64,000 nucleotides of DNA from Polynucleobacter sp. MG-27-Goln-C1 (GTDB lineage: Bacteria > Pseudomonadota > Gammaproteobacteria > Burkholderiales > Burkholderiaceae), in NCBI RefSeq assembly GCF_018881905.1, contig NZ_JACVPM010000001.1, positions 496,001-560,000 of the forward strand, in the 5' to 3' direction. The notes under the pieces were generated by a model that was given only the letters and a program-made list of their open reading frames with translations, did no database searches and was not told where the DNA came from. Position numbers and translations under genes: made by a program. Positions 1 through 13,300 of this stretch are shown one piece after another (position 1 is the stretch's first letter; every line of letters starts with the position of its first letter).

Positions 1-1314
1 TAAGGCGTAACGGACAGGCATTGCTAATGCTGGCATTTTGATCTGATGCTTAGCTAAAACTTCTTTAAAAGCTGCGCCATAGGCTGCTTTGGTATGCTCC
101 GCTGATTTAACTGCTTCAATTAAATCTTTTAGAGCTGGAATGATTTCTGTTGGAATATTTGCGGTGATTTGTTCAGCATTGTGCGTAGGCGCAGGCAAGT
201 AAAAAAGCTTTGCTCCTTCGGCTATTTCAATCAGGGTATTTGCACGATCCTTCAATAGCGCAACTACTTGAACAAAGTCTGGACCCTTTTCCGTATCAAT
301 ACCTAACTCATGAGCGAATGGCTTAGTTGCCTCAGCAAGAACAACAGGATCTGCATTCTGAATATATTGATGATTCAGCCAAAGTAATTTTTCAGGGTTA
401 TGTTGTGCTGGCGATCTACCAAGGCTATCCAAGTCAAACCAATTCACAAACTGCTCTTTCGTGAATATCTCCGCATCACCATGAGACCACCCTAGTCTTG
501 CAAGGTAATTCAGAATGGCTTCTGGCAAATACCCTGCTTTTTGATAATCTCGTACGCTCATGGCGCCATTGCGCTTACTCATTTTTTCACCGGAGTCATT
601 CAAGACTGTTGGTAAGTGGGCATAAACCGGCGGCATGCCACCAAGTGCCTTCATGATATTAATTTGGCGAGGCGTGTTGTTGACATGATCATCTCCACGA
701 ATGACGTGGGTAATATTCATATCAAGGTCGTCCACCACAACGCAGAAGTTATATGTTGGCGTGCCATCAGGCCGAGCAATCACTAAATCATCTAGCTCAT
801 CGTTGCTAATTTCAATTTTTCCTTTAACTGCATCTTCCCAGATAACGGATCCACCAATAGGATTCTTAAAGCGAATCACTGGCAAAACACCTTCCGGAAC
901 TTCTGGCAAAGTTTTGCCTGGCTCAGGTCGCCATTGCCCGTTATAGCGAGGCTTTTCCTTGTTGGCCATCTGTTGGTCGCGCAGCTTATTGAGTTCCTCC
1001 TCGCTCATATAGCAAGGGTAAGCAAGTCCAGCATCTAACATCTGCTTAACGACTTCACGATAACTATCAATGCGCTGCATTTGATAAATCGGACCCTCAT
1101 CCAAGTCCAGGCCAAGCCAGGCCATACCTTCAATGATGACGTCAACCGCCTCCTGGGTAGAACGCTCTACATCGGTATCCTCGATACGCAAAATGAAATC
1201 GCCTTTGTTGTGACGGGCAAAAGCCCACGGATACAAAGCGCTGCGAAGGTTGCCCAAATGAATAAAGCCCGTTGGACTGGGGGCGAAACGTGTACGTATA
1301 TGCATAAATGACAT
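1..1314 (-). CDS. gltX: Glutamyl-tRNA synthetase, 3' end cut by window
   Basis: Charges tRNA-Glu with glutamate in the cytoplasm (class I aminoacyl-tRNA synthetase). About 438 codons are visible; the C-terminal end of the anticodon-binding region lies beyond base 1. The N-terminus reads [17 protein letters not shown] and is followed by the HIGH-class signature as HLGN; the second ATP-binding loop is present as EKMSKRNG near residue 245. Two in-frame ATGs lie at 1314 and 1305; the second ([13 protein letters not shown]) also fits the family start. It is divergent from hslO, with 68 bases between. Identity is firm from both catalytic signatures and collinearity. A paralogous glutamyl-Q tRNA(Asp) synthetase is excluded by the length and the long C-terminal half. 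Confidence 0.96.
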   Translation of the reverse strand, partial: MSFMHIRTRFAPSPTGFIHLGNLRSALYPWAFARHNKGDFILRIEDTDVERSTQEAVDVIIEGMAWLGLDLDEGPIYQMQRIDSYREVVKQMLDAGLAYPCYMSEEELNKLRDQQMANKEKPRYNGQWRPEPGKTLPEVPEGVLPVIRFKNPIGGSVIWEDAVKGKIEISNDELDDLVIARPDGTPTYNFCVVVDDLDMNITHVIRGDDHVNNTPRQINIMKALGGMPPVYAHLPTVLNDSGEKMSKRNGAMSVRDYQKAGYLPEAILNYLARLGWSHGDAEIFTKEQFVNWFDLDSLGRSPAQHNPEKLLWLNHQYIQNADPVVLAEATKPFAHELGIDTEKGPDFVQVVALLKDRANTLIEIAEGAKLFYLPAPTHNAEQITANIPTEIIPALKDLIEAVKSAEHTKAAYGAAFKEVLAKHQIKMPALAMPVRYAL

Positions 1315-1382
1315 TATCTCAGGTCGGCCTAGGATTTCATGATTTAGCACCCTAGCCCTCAAAAAAGTGGATACTTTCACCT

Positions 1383-2348
1383 ATGAACGAATTACTTGTA
1401 TTTATGTGTGATGGCGCCCCAGTCCGCGGGGAAATTGTTTCCATTAGCAGTGCCTGGCAGGCCGTTTTAGAGCGCCGTAATGATCCGCCTGTAATACGGC
1501 GAATCCTGGGCGATTTCGTGGGCGCTTCGACGCTCTTAAGCGCCAGCCTCAAATTCGATGGAACCTTAATCATTCAAGCTCAAAGCAAGGGTCCTATCCA
1601 GCTTCTAGTAGTCGAATGCAAGTCTGACCTGACGATGCGGGCTACCGTAAAGCTCTCTGTTGATGCTGCCAGCATTGATCCAGATGCCACCCTTGGTGAG
1701 CTGTTGGATGCAGAGAATACCGGCCGCCTGGTAATCACTCTTGACCCATCTGACCGTCAACCTGGTCAACCACCCTATCAAGGCATCGTGGCGCTTCAAG
1801 AGCATCGTGGTACGGTCATCAAGCCCGTTACTAGCGCTGCTGAAGCTATCGCTCTGTACATGCAAAATTCAGAGCAGTTGGATACCCGTATTTGGCTAGC
1901 ATCAAACGATACCCATGTTGGTGGCTTACTTTTGCAGCGATTGCCTGATTCTGGCGGCCATGCGCATCTAGATCCTCAGCTTGCCGCTGAAGGGTGGACG
2001 AGAATTCAGACTCTTGGAGAAACCATCACCAATGAAGAGTTGCTAACTCTGCCCCCGGAAACCATCCTCCGCCGCCTCTTTTTAGAGGAGTCCACCGAGA
2101 GTGGTGTTCGCAGCTTTCCGCCCCGCCCTGTTCGCTTTGGGTGCCGCTGCTCCCGCGCCAAGGTAGCTGATGTCCTCAGAATGCTTGGTGAAGAGGAAGT
2201 GGAAAGCATTCTTGCCGAGCAAGGTGCTGTAGAAACTGAGTGTGATTTTTGCGCTAAAGCTTATCGCTTTGATGCGGTTGATTGCAGGCAAGTATTTAAA
2301 ACAGACTTGCTGGCTGATGCTACGAGACCGCCATCAAGCGGACATTAA
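1383..2348 (+). CDS. hslO: Redox-regulated chaperone Hsp33
   Basis: Cytosolic holdase chaperone switched on by oxidative unfolding. The 321-residue protein is somewhat longer than E. coli Hsp33. Its C-terminal zinc-binding redox switch is intact: C254 and C256 (FGCRCS) followed by C287 and C290 (CDFC), the family's CxC...CxxC arrangement. The N-terminal substrate-binding domain carries the expected GPIQLLVVE segment. It is divergent from gltX and convergent with ftsB, whose stop is 7 bases away. No strong Shine-Dalgarno or promoter is obvious in the 68-base upstream gap. Confidence 0.95.
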   Translation: MNELLVFMCDGAPVRGEIVSISSAWQAVLERRNDPPVIRRILGDFVGASTLLSASLKFDGTLIIQAQSKGPIQLLVVECKSDLTMRATVKLSVDAASIDPDATLGELLDAENTGRLVITLDPSDRQPGQPPYQGIVALQEHRGTVIKPVTSAAEAIALYMQNSEQLDTRIWLASNDTHVGGLLLQRLPDSGGHAHLDPQLAAEGWTRIQTLGETITNEELLTLPPETILRRLFLEESTESGVRSFPPRPVRFGCRCSRAKVADVLRMLGEEEVESILAEQGAVETECDFCAKAYRFDAVDCRQVFKTDLLADATRPPSSGH

Positions 2349-2355
2349 GTCCTAA

Positions 2356-2682
2356 TTACTGCTTTGTAGTTGCTGGCTTTTCGCCATCAGATGCATTGGT
2401 AGCTGATTTTTCAGTTGGCAGAATTTGTACGAAGAACTCACCTTCCTTAAGCATGCCGTGCTCAACACGAGCCCGCTCTTCGATCGCGCGGGTGCCGTCT
2501 TTTAAATCCTTAACATCACCAGTAAGTTTGGCGTTGCGTAAGCTCAGCAAGCTATTTTTGGCCTGCTGTAACTCAAGCTGTTTCTCCATCTCGTAAACCT
2601 TAAGCCATCCACCCTTACCCAACCAAAGTGGGTACTGTATTGCGATGAGCAATAGCAGCATAGAGTAGATGACGATCCGCAT
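2356..2682 (-). CDS. ftsB: Cell division protein FtsB
   Basis: Bitopic membrane protein of the FtsQ-FtsB-FtsL divisome subcomplex. The 108 residues show the family plan: an N-terminal membrane helix (about residues 4-20, [15 protein letters not shown]), the short [12 protein letters not shown] linker, a Leu/Glu-rich coiled coil (about 30-65) and a short tail containing [18 protein letters not shown]. It sits 21 bases downstream of eno, the usual neighbour in proteobacteria, and probably ends the pyrG-kdsA-eno-ftsB transcript. The Lys/Pro/Thr-rich last 20 residues are not conserved in the family as I know it. Confidence 0.93.
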   Translation of the reverse strand: MRIVIYSMLLLLIAIQYPLWLGKGGWLKVYEMEKQLELQQAKNSLLSLRNAKLTGDVKDLKDGTRAIEERARVEHGMLKEGEFFVQILPTEKSATNASDGEKPATTKQ

Positions 2683-2703
2683 AAGAAATTAAGCTGCTAT
2701 TCG

Positions 2704-4023
<1,320 letters not shown>

Positions 4024-4887
4024 TTACTTAAAACTATCTTCTAAAAATGAACCAGGCTTCTTAACAACGGAATCAATTGCAACTAAAGATTCAAGTAGTT
4101 CTTTCATGCGGTTTAACGGCACCGCATTTGGGCCATCAGAAAGGGCTTTAGCTGGATCAGGGTGGGTCTCCATGAAGAGGCCGCTAATACCCACTGCAAC
4201 AGCAGCACGAGCCAATACAGGAACAAACTCCCGCTGCCCACCACTCGCATTGCCTTGACCGCCAGGAAGCTGAACTGAATGAGTCGCATCAAAAACAACT
4301 GGCGCATTTGCTTCACGCAAAATTGCCAAGCTACGCATATCCGAAACTAAGTTGTTATAGCCAAAAGAAGCGCCCCGTTCGCAAACCATAAATTGATCTG
4401 CTAGGTTCATTTCAGCAGCAGCCGCACGCGCTTTATCAATTACGTTCAGCATTTCATGTGGAGATAGGAACTGACCCTTCTTAAAATTCACTGGCTTACC
4501 GCTTTGAGCGCAAGCTCGAATGAAATCAGTCTGTCTGCATAAAAAGGCTGGGGTCTGAAGAACATCGACTACTTTTGATACGGGAGCAATTTCGCTGATG
4601 TCATGGATATCGGTCAAAACCGGCACACCAATTTCACGCTTTATACGCGCCAGTATCTCGAGCCCCTTCTCCATACCTAAGCCACGGAAGGAAGTCCCGG
4701 ATGAGCGATTGGCCTTGTCAAAAGAGGATTTATAGATAAATGGAATGCCTAGTGCAGAAGTAATTTCTTTGAGCTCGCCAGCAATATCTAAAGCAGATTG
4801 TTCGGACTCAATAACGCAAGGACCCGCAATCAGAAAAAAACGATGATCCAAGCCAACATCGAAACCACATAACTTAAATGCACTCAT
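4024..4887 (-). CDS. kdsA: 3-deoxy-D-manno-octulosonate 8-phosphate synthase (metal-dependent type)
   Basis: Condenses phosphoenolpyruvate with arabinose 5-phosphate to Kdo-8-phosphate, the first committed step to the lipid A inner core sugar Kdo. The 287 residues include [11 protein letters not shown], the PVLTDIHD strand and [16 protein letters not shown]. The N-terminal motif reads IAGPCVIES: Cys occupies the position where metal-independent enzymes such as that of E. coli carry Asn, so this one is predicted to be metal-dependent (known for the family; inferred here). It begins 9 bases after the pyrG stop, indicating one transcript with pyrG and eno. Confidence 0.97.
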   Translation of the reverse strand: MSAFKLCGFDVGLDHRFFLIAGPCVIESEQSALDIAGELKEITSALGIPFIYKSSFDKANRSSGTSFRGLGMEKGLEILARIKREIGVPVLTDIHDISEIAPVSKVVDVLQTPAFLCRQTDFIRACAQSGKPVNFKKGQFLSPHEMLNVIDKARAAAAEMNLADQFMVCERGASFGYNNLVSDMRSLAILREANAPVVFDATHSVQLPGGQGNASGGQREFVPVLARAAVAVGISGLFMETHPDPAKALSDGPNAVPLNRMKELLESLVAIDSVVKKPGSFLEDSFK

Positions 4888-4896
4888 AAGGATCTC

Positions 4897-6561
<1,665 letters not shown>

Positions 6562-6583
6562 TTAAGCTCTGTTGGAAAAAGTA

Positions 6584-6589
6584 ATTATA
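6584..6589 (-). promoter_or_regulatory. Candidate -10 element for pyrG
   Basis: The minus strand reads TATAAT here, 25 bases before the pyrG start codon. No good -35 hexamer is visible at 16-18 bases spacing (TTATCC or TATCCC is the nearest). The assignment rests on the -10 match and position only. Confidence 0.4.
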
Positions 6590-6656
6590 ACGATAGCGAC
6601 TCTGTAGGGATAAATTCTTGGGGCGCCCAATAACTCTCAGGCTGTTAGCAAGTTCA

Positions 6657-6684
6657 ATAAAAAATTTGCCTGTTTTATAGGCAA
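6657..6684 (-). terminator. Candidate intrinsic terminator or attenuator upstream of pyrG
   Basis: Read on the minus strand, a TTGCCT/AGGCAA stem with a 7-base loop is followed by A and six U's. It lies about 100 bases upstream of the pyrG start codon. It could therefore end a short minus-strand transcript or attenuate pyrG if transcription starts further upstream. The stem is only 6 bp, so strength is moderate. Confidence 0.4.
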
Positions 6685-6807
6685 TTTCTATCTAGCCAGA
6701 GATCCTTTCGCTTGCTCCAAGTAGACCATTCACCCAGAATTAATACCCCTTTCGCAATAGTGTTGAATTATTGATGGATAGTGATTTATCAGAATTAACC
6801 CGTATTT

Positions 6808-6830
6808 AGCCCTTAATTGGGGCTTTTTTT
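6808..6830 (+). terminator. Candidate intrinsic terminator upstream of acnB
   Basis: On the plus strand AGCCC and GGGCT (6808-6812 and 6820-6824) form a stem closed by a 7-base loop, followed by a run of seven T's (6824-6830). There is no plus-strand gene upstream, so it either ends an unrecognised short or antisense transcript or acts in an acnB leader. A downstream promoter candidate at 6877 argues against the leader role. Confidence 0.5.
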
Positions 6831-6849
6831 GAGAACTTTTAATAATTTA

Positions 6850-6882
6850 GTCTTATATAAGACATGATTTAGCAATTACAAT
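6850..6882 (+). promoter_or_regulatory. Palindromic operator candidate and acnB promoter
   Basis: GTCTTATATAAGAC (6850-6863) is a perfect 14-bp palindrome. A -10-like TACAAT follows at 6877-6882, so the palindrome covers the expected -35 position, as for a repressor or a site-overlapping activator. The predicted leader to the acnB start is about 60 bases. The regulator is unknown; a GntR-family TCA-cycle regulator would fit but is an inference. Confidence 0.45.
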
Positions 6883-6948
6883 AGACTGGATAGGGAATTA
6901 AGCCCTGCTGAGCCTTAAGTTGATAACTCTTACCCGATAGGAAACACG

Positions 6949-9534
6949 ATGCTAGAAGCCTATAACGCCCAAGTTGCCGAACGCGCAGCCCTTGGAATTC
7001 CAGCCCTCCCCCTGACTAAAGATCAAACTGCTGAGCTAGTTGGTTTACTTAAAAATCCACCAAAGGGTAAAGAGGTGGAATTACTTGAACTCATTACCAA
7101 TCGCGTTCCTGCTGGTGTTGATGAGGCCGCTAAAGTTAAAGCAGAATTTTTGGATGCCGTTGCCAAAGGAACTGAGAAGTCCCCTTTGATTTCACGCATC
7201 AAGGCTACTGAGCTTTTGGGCACGATGCTTGGTGGTTACAACATTAAGCCTTTGGTTGAATTACTTTCTGATTCAGAGTGTGCAGCTAGTGCTGCAGCGG
7301 CTTTGAAAAAGACTTTGTTGATGTTTGACTATTTCCATGATGTACAAGAATTAGCTGAAAAAGGGAATGCAGAAGCTAAAGGTGTTCTGCAAAGTTGGGC
7401 TGATGCCGAGTGGTTTACAAGCCGTGCTGCTGTTCCAGAGAGCATGAAGCTCACCGTATTTAAAGTCACCGGCGAAACTAATACCGATGATCTGTCACCT
7501 GCTCCTGACGCATGGAGTCGTCCAGACATTCCGTTACACGCAACCATCATGTTGAAGAATCCACGTCCAGGCATTGAGCCAGATGAGGCTGGTGTTCGTG
7601 GACCAATGAAGCAAATTGAAGCTCTCCAAAAGAAAGGCAATCAAATTGCCTATGTTGGTGACGTTGTTGGTACAGGATCTTCACGTAAATCTGCAACCAA
7701 CTCTGTGTTGTGGTGGACTGGTCAAGATATTCCATTTGTTCCGAACAAGCGCTTTGGTGGTGTTTGCTTGGGTACAAAGATTGCCCCAATCTTCTTTAAC
7801 ACCATGGAAGATGCTGGCGCATTGCCAATCGAGTTAGACGTTTCCGACATGAATATGGGCGATGAAATTGAATTGCGTCCATACGAAGGAAAAGCATTTA
7901 AGAACGGTAAGGAAATTGCCGCCTTCTCACTCAAGTCACCAGTCATCTTGGATGAGGTTCGTGCCGGTGGTCGTATTCCTTTGATCGTTGGTCGTGGCCT
8001 CACAGCTAAAGCCCGCGCTGCACTTGGCTTGCCAGCTTCTACAGAATTCCGCATCCCTGTTAGCCCACCTGATAATAAAAAAGGTTTCAGCTTGGCACAA
8101 AAGATGGTTGGTCGTGCCTGTGGATTGCCAGAAGGTCAAGGCGTACGCCCAGATACTTATTGCGAGCCCCACATGACTACAGTCGGCTCACAAGACACCA
8201 CTGGCCCAATGACCCGTGATGAATTGAAAGATTTGGCTTGCTTAGGCTTCTCTGCTGACTTGGTAATGCAGTCTTTCTGCCATACATCCGCATATCCAAA
8301 ACCAGTAGACATTCGCACTCACCATGAGTTGCCAGCGTTCATGACTAACCGTGGCGGCGTTGCATTACGTCCAGGTGACGGAGTGATTCATAGCTGGTTA
8401 AACCGTTTGCTCTTGCCAGATACATGCGGCACTGGTGGAGATAGTCATACCCGCTTCCCAATTGGCATCTCCTTCCCTGCTGGCTCTGGCTTAGTTGCCT
8501 TTGCTGCTGCTACTGGCGTAATGCCTTTGGACATGCCTGAATCAGTTTTGGTTCGCTTCAAAGGAAAAATGCAGCCTGGCATCACTTTGCGTGACCTGGT
8601 GAATGCAATTCCTTTGTATGCCATCAAAAAAGGTTTGTTGACTGTTGAAAAACAAAACAAGAAGAATGTTTTCTCTGGCCGTATCTTAGAAATCGAAGGT
8701 TTGCCTGACCTCAAAGTTGAGCAAGCTTTTGAATTATCTGATGCGTCAGCAGAGCGTTCAGCCGCGGGCTGTGCAATTGCTCTCAGCAAAGAGCCGATTA
8801 TTGAGTACATGCGCTCCAACATCACTTTGATGAAGTGGATGATTGCAAATGGCTACGAAGATAAGCGTACTTTAGGTCGTCGCATCAAGGCAATGGAAGC
8901 CTGGATTGCTAAGCCTGAATTGCTCAAGGCCGACGCTGATGCTCAGTACACAGAGATTATTGAAATCGATATGAGCGAGATCAAAGAACCAATCTTGGCT
9001 TGCCCTAACGATCCAGATGATGTGAAGTTCTTGTCTGAAGTTTCTGGCGAGAAAATCGATGAAGTCTTTATCGGTTCTTGCATGACAAACATCGGACACT
9101 TCCGCGCAGCTGGTCAAGTTCTTCAGGGTAAAAAGGATATGCCTACCCGCCTTTGGATAGCCCCTCCAACCAAGATGGACCAAATGATTTTGACCGAAGA
9201 AGGCTATTACGGCATTTTGGGCGCTACAGGTGCTCGCATGGAAACTCCAGGTTGCTCACTTTGTATGGGTAACCAGGCTCAGATCCGCAAAGGCTCTACA
9301 GCAGTTTCGACATCAACTCGTAACTTCCCGAATCGTTTGGGTATCGATACTCGTGTGTACCTTGCTTCTGCTGAGCTTTCAGCGGTTGCAGCACTCTTAG
9401 GTCGCCTACCAACGCCGCAGGAATATTTCGAGCAAGTTGAGTCCTTGAATGCCAAATCTGGCGAGGTTTATAAGTACATGAACTTTGACAAGATTAAGTC
9501 ATTCAGCGATGTTGCTGACACAGTAACAATCTAA
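6949..9534 (+). CDS. acnB: Aconitate hydratase B
   Basis: Isomerises citrate and isocitrate in the TCA cycle with a [4Fe-4S] cluster; AcnB enzymes can also act on 2-methyl-cis-aconitate. The 861 residues have AcnB architecture: an N-terminal HEAT-like domain (about 1-160, [20 protein letters not shown]), then the swivelling domain ([12 protein letters not shown]), then the catalytic domains with [14 protein letters not shown] and the cluster cysteines in [14 protein letters not shown] and [14 protein letters not shown] modest Shine-Dalgarno (TAGGAA) precedes the ATG. It is monocistronic, bounded downstream by a strong bidirectional terminator. Confidence 0.98.
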   Translation: MLEAYNAQVAERAALGIPALPLTKDQTAELVGLLKNPPKGKEVELLELITNRVPAGVDEAAKVKAEFLDAVAKGTEKSPLISRIKATELLGTMLGGYNIKPLVELLSDSECAASAAAALKKTLLMFDYFHDVQELAEKGNAEAKGVLQSWADAEWFTSRAAVPESMKLTVFKVTGETNTDDLSPAPDAWSRPDIPLHATIMLKNPRPGIEPDEAGVRGPMKQIEALQKKGNQIAYVGDVVGTGSSRKSATNSVLWWTGQDIPFVPNKRFGGVCLGTKIAPIFFNTMEDAGALPIELDVSDMNMGDEIELRPYEGKAFKNGKEIAAFSLKSPVILDEVRAGGRIPLIVGRGLTAKARAALGLPASTEFRIPVSPPDNKKGFSLAQKMVGRACGLPEGQGVRPDTYCEPHMTTVGSQDTTGPMTRDELKDLACLGFSADLVMQSFCHTSAYPKPVDIRTHHELPAFMTNRGGVALRPGDGVIHSWLNRLLLPDTCGTGGDSHTRFPIGISFPAGSGLVAFAAATGVMPLDMPESVLVRFKGKMQPGITLRDLVNAIPLYAIKKGLLTVEKQNKKNVFSGRILEIEGLPDLKVEQAFELSDASAERSAAGCAIALSKEPIIEYMRSNITLMKWMIANGYEDKRTLGRRIKAMEAWIAKPELLKADADAQYTEIIEIDMSEIKEPILACPNDPDDVKFLSEVSGEKIDEVFIGSCMTNIGHFRAAGQVLQGKKDMPTRLWIAPPTKMDQMILTEEGYYGILGATGARMETPGCSLCMGNQAQIRKGSTAVSTSTRNFPNRLGIDTRVYLASAELSAVAALLGRLPTPQEYFEQVESLNAKSGEVYKYMNFDKIKSFSDVADTVTI

Positions 9535-9563
9535 GCATTAATAGCCCCGATGTTTGGGGCAAC

Positions 9564-9593
9564 AAAAAAGGCGATCAACTGATCGCCTTTTTT
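9564..9593. terminator. Bidirectional intrinsic terminator
   Basis: GGCGATC (9570-9576) pairs with GATCGCC (9581-9587) around a 4-base loop. It is flanked by six A's on the left and six T's on the right, so it reads as a terminator on both strands. It separates the convergent acnB and the spermidine-synthase-like gene. Confidence 0.85.
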
Positions 9594-9608
9594 CTCATCT
9601 AAATTTGA

Positions 9609-10385
9609 TTAGATGCAAAGCTTATTCTCTTGATGGGCATTTTCACGATTCAAACCAGAAGCCCAATTATTAGTTGGCAGGCCTGTTTTTTCCATAATTA
9701 ATTTGGCGCGCTTGGAAACTTCTTTCCACTCTACATCCAAATGAGGGCCTTTGAAAGCAATTGCAACCACATTGCAATCATGTGACTCAGGAAATAGTAG
9801 AACCCGGTTATCAAATGCTTCACAGATATTGTTTAAATTGATATCAAAACTCTTATGACGAGAAAACAAATTAACCGTTAGTACACCAGGTGACTGGAGA
9901 ATATCGTAGCAACCTTTGTAGAACTCTAAAGAGCTCGCGGCCGGGCCATCACAAATCGCGTCATACAGGTCAACTTGGACTGCATCAAAGTAATTACGAT
10001 ACTTTGCAGTCTGAACAAAAGCCTTGGCATCCGTTTGCAGAGTCTCTAGACGACGATCATCATCTGGCGTGAAAAACATACTTCTAGCTGAAACAATCAC
10101 AGCAGGATTGAGCTCAACAACCGTAGTTTTTACAGCTGGGCAATAGCGATGAGCAAATTTTGTGAGCGCACCAGTACCTAAGCCAAGTTGAGCAATACGC
10201 ATACCCGGCTTAGTTTCCAAGAAAAGCAGCCAAGCCATCATTTGCTGGTTGTATTCCAGATAAATCTCATCTGGATCACGAATACGCATTGCACCCTGAA
10301 TTAACTCGCTACCAAAGTGCAAATAACGCACTCCACCACTCTCAGAAAAAGTAACTGGCTCCATCGCCATAGATGAATCAGGCAT
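9609..10385 (-). CDS. Spermidine synthase-like methyltransferase-fold protein
   Basis: Resembles polyamine aminopropyltransferases (SpeE family) in fold. The SAM/decarboxy-SAM binding loop reads AQLGLGTGALTKF, followed by the acidic VVELNP strand and the QVDLYDA segment that in true synthases carries the catalytic Asp. The frame stays open up to 10466 inside purL, but the ATG at 10385 (MPDSSMAMEPVTF) lies 4 bases after the purL stop and is preferred. About 258 residues result. It probably ends the ABC ATPase-purL transcript. Whether it makes spermidine is uncertain; many betaproteobacterial homologues are only called spermidine synthase-like. Confidence 0.8.
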   Translation of the reverse strand: MPDSSMAMEPVTFSESGGVRYLHFGSELIQGAMRIRDPDEIYLEYNQQMMAWLLFLETKPGMRIAQLGLGTGALTKFAHRYCPAVKTTVVELNPAVIVSARSMFFTPDDDRRLETLQTDAKAFVQTAKYRNYFDAVQVDLYDAICDGPAASSLEFYKGCYDILQSPGVLTVNLFSRHKSFDINLNNICEAFDNRVLLFPESHDCNVVAIAFKGPHLDVEWKEVSKRAKLIMEKTGLPTNNWASGLNRENAHQENKLCI

Positions 10386-10389
10386 TAAA

Positions 10390-13300
10390 TTACTTCGCCC
10401 AAACTCTAGCGTTGCGGAATAAGCGCATCCATGGGCTTGCGCCATCTGGAGTGTCGAGCCATTCACTTGGTGCCCAGCTCATCTGTACAGCCCTAAAGAC
10501 GCGCTCAGGATGCGGCATCATGACCGTGAAGCGACCATCAGGAGTAGTAACCCCAGTCAAGCCGCCAGGCGAACCATTTGGGTTCATTGGATAGGTTTCA
10601 GTTGGGTTACCTTGGTGATCTACAAAACGTAGAGCAGCCAACCCCTGCTTCTGAAGCACCTCCAAATTACCTTGTTGACTAAAGTTGGCGAAGCCCTCGC
10701 CATGCGCAATAGCAATCGGAAGCTGGCTTCCTGTCATACCTTGAGTGAAGATAGAAGGCGATGCCGTCACTTCGGCCATCACTAATCGAGCCTCGTATTG
10801 CTCAGATTGATTACGGGTAAATTTAGGCCAGGCTTCAGCGCCAGGAATGATTCCCGCTAGATTGCTCATCATTTGGCAACCATTACAGACGCCTAATGCA
10901 AAACTATCTTGGCGATTAAAGAATGAGGAGAACTGATCGCGTAATTGAGCATTAAAGAGAATGGTTTTCGCCCAACCCTCACCTGCTCCTAATACATCTC
11001 CGTAACTAAATCCACCGCAGGCAACTAGGCCACGGAAATCGTCTAACTTAGCTTTACCGGAAAGCAGGTCTGACATATGAACGTCATAGCTATCAAAGCC
11101 AGCCCAATTCATGGCATAAGCCATCTCTACATGGGAATTAACGCCCTGCTCGCGCAAGATGGCGACTTTGGGTCTAGCATTCTTATTAATGAATGGGGCT
11201 GCAATATCATCCGCAATATCAAATGTCAGCCTTGGTGACATTCCTGTATCGGCAACGTTATCGAGAAGCGCAAACTCACTATCAGCACAATCTGGGTTAT
11301 CGCGTAAGCGTGCGATCTGATAACTCGTGTTTGCCCACATCTTTTGCAGGACTTCACGTGGCTCGGCAAAGATATTTTTTGCATCACGCCAAATTTCAAT
11401 GCGGCCATTGGTATTTGGTTTTGCAATCACATGGCTGTATGCGCTCAGGTTCAATTTACGCAACACAGCAAATACTGCATCGCGATCAGCTTTACGAATC
11501 TGAATTACTGCCCCAAGCTCTTCATTAAATAAAGCGCGCATGGTTTGCTCATGACGTCGACCCGATACTTGTTGAGCCCAGTTCTTAGCATCACCCCAGT
11601 CAGCCTCTTGTCCAACATCAACAGCAATCATGTCAACATTCATTGAAATGCCGGTATGCGATGCAAATGCCATCTCTGCAATACAGGCAAACAAGCCGCC
11701 GTCAGAACGGTCATGGTAAGCCAGTAAATGATCAGCTTTACGCAGCTCAATGATTGCACTAGCAAGTGCCTTCAGATCTTCTGGGTGATCTACATTAGGG
11801 GTCGTTTTACCGGATTGATTAAGCACTTGAGCCAGAATGCTTCCAGCCATCCGGTTTTTACCGCGGCCCAAGTCAATCAAAATTAATTCAGTTTCTAATG
11901 CTGCTCCAGATTCATCCTTGAGTTTTAGCAAAGGCGTTGTAGTTTTACGAACGTCCTGAACTGCTGCAAAAGCCGAAATAATTAGTGAAACTGGGGAAAC
12001 CACTTTCTTCGCTTGATCGCCTTCTTGCCATGCGCTAGCCATAGATAAAGAATCTTTACCAACTGGAATTGAAATTCCAAGGGCTGGGCATAAATCCATG
12101 CCAATTGCTTTAACAGAGTCATACAGCTTTGCATCTTCTCCGGGTGCACCACAAGCTGCCATCCAGTTGGCGGAAAGCTTGACGTCTTCTAAGCGACGAA
12201 TATCTGCAGCCAATAGATTGGTAATAGCTTCACCTACGGCCATCTTCGCGGCAGCAGGTGCGTCAATCACGGCCAATGGAGTGCGTTCACCCATCGTCAT
12301 CACTTCGCCGTGGTAGCCCTTGTAATCCATAAGAGTAACTGCACAGTCAGCAACCGGAACTTGCCATGGACCAACAAATGGATCGCGAGCATTTAGCCCG
12401 CCAACAGTACGATCGCCGATAGTAATTAAGAATGATTTGCTGGCAACGGTTGGCTGCTGCAACACCCAAGCAATGCATTGGGCAAGATCGGCGTCAGTGA
12501 CATTTAATTCTTCAAACTCTTGTGCAACACGAATCACATCACGATGCATACGTGGTGGCTTGCCTAGCAATACTTCCATTGGCATATCAATGGGCATAGC
12601 AGCATCGGTACCAGCAGCTTCTTTACTGTCGCTTAACTGAAGTTGGCGCTCAGTCGTTGCCTCACCAACAACAGCAAATGGGCATCGCTCACGCTCACAT
12701 AGCGATTTGAACAGCTCTAAATCCTTAGCTTCAATTGCTAGAACATAGCGCTCTTGAGATTCGTTACACCAAATCTCTGCAGGACTCATACCACTTTCCT
12801 CAAGCGGCACTTTGCGTAACTGAAATTGGGCGCCTAAGCCAGCACCATCAGCTAGCTCTGGGAATGCGTTGGAGATACCACCTGCGCCAACATCATGAAT
12901 AGAAACAATAGGGTTACTCTGACCCATTGCGATACAAGAATTGATCACTTCTTGTGCACGACGTTCCATTTCAGGGTTGCCGCGCTGGACGGAATCGAAA
13001 TCTAAATCTGCAGTATTGGTTCCAGTGGCAACAGAACTACCGGTTGCGCCACCCATACCAATACGCATACCAGGTCCGCCCAATTGGATAAACAAGTGCC
13101 CTGCTTTAATTTGCTTCTTTGCAGTGTGAATCGAATCAATACTACCGATACCACCAGCAATCATGATTGGCTTGTGATAACCGCGACGAACACCTTCTAA
13201 GGTTTGCTCAAAGACGCGGAAATAACCACCGAGAATGGGACGACCAAATTCATTATTAAATGCGGCGCCACCTAATGGACCATCAATCATGATCTGTAGT

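Noticed and set aside
11193..11528. 111-codon plus-strand open frame inside purL
   Set aside because: Antisense to a well-conserved purL region, with Gln/His/Leu-rich low-quality composition and no start signal; a frame shadow.
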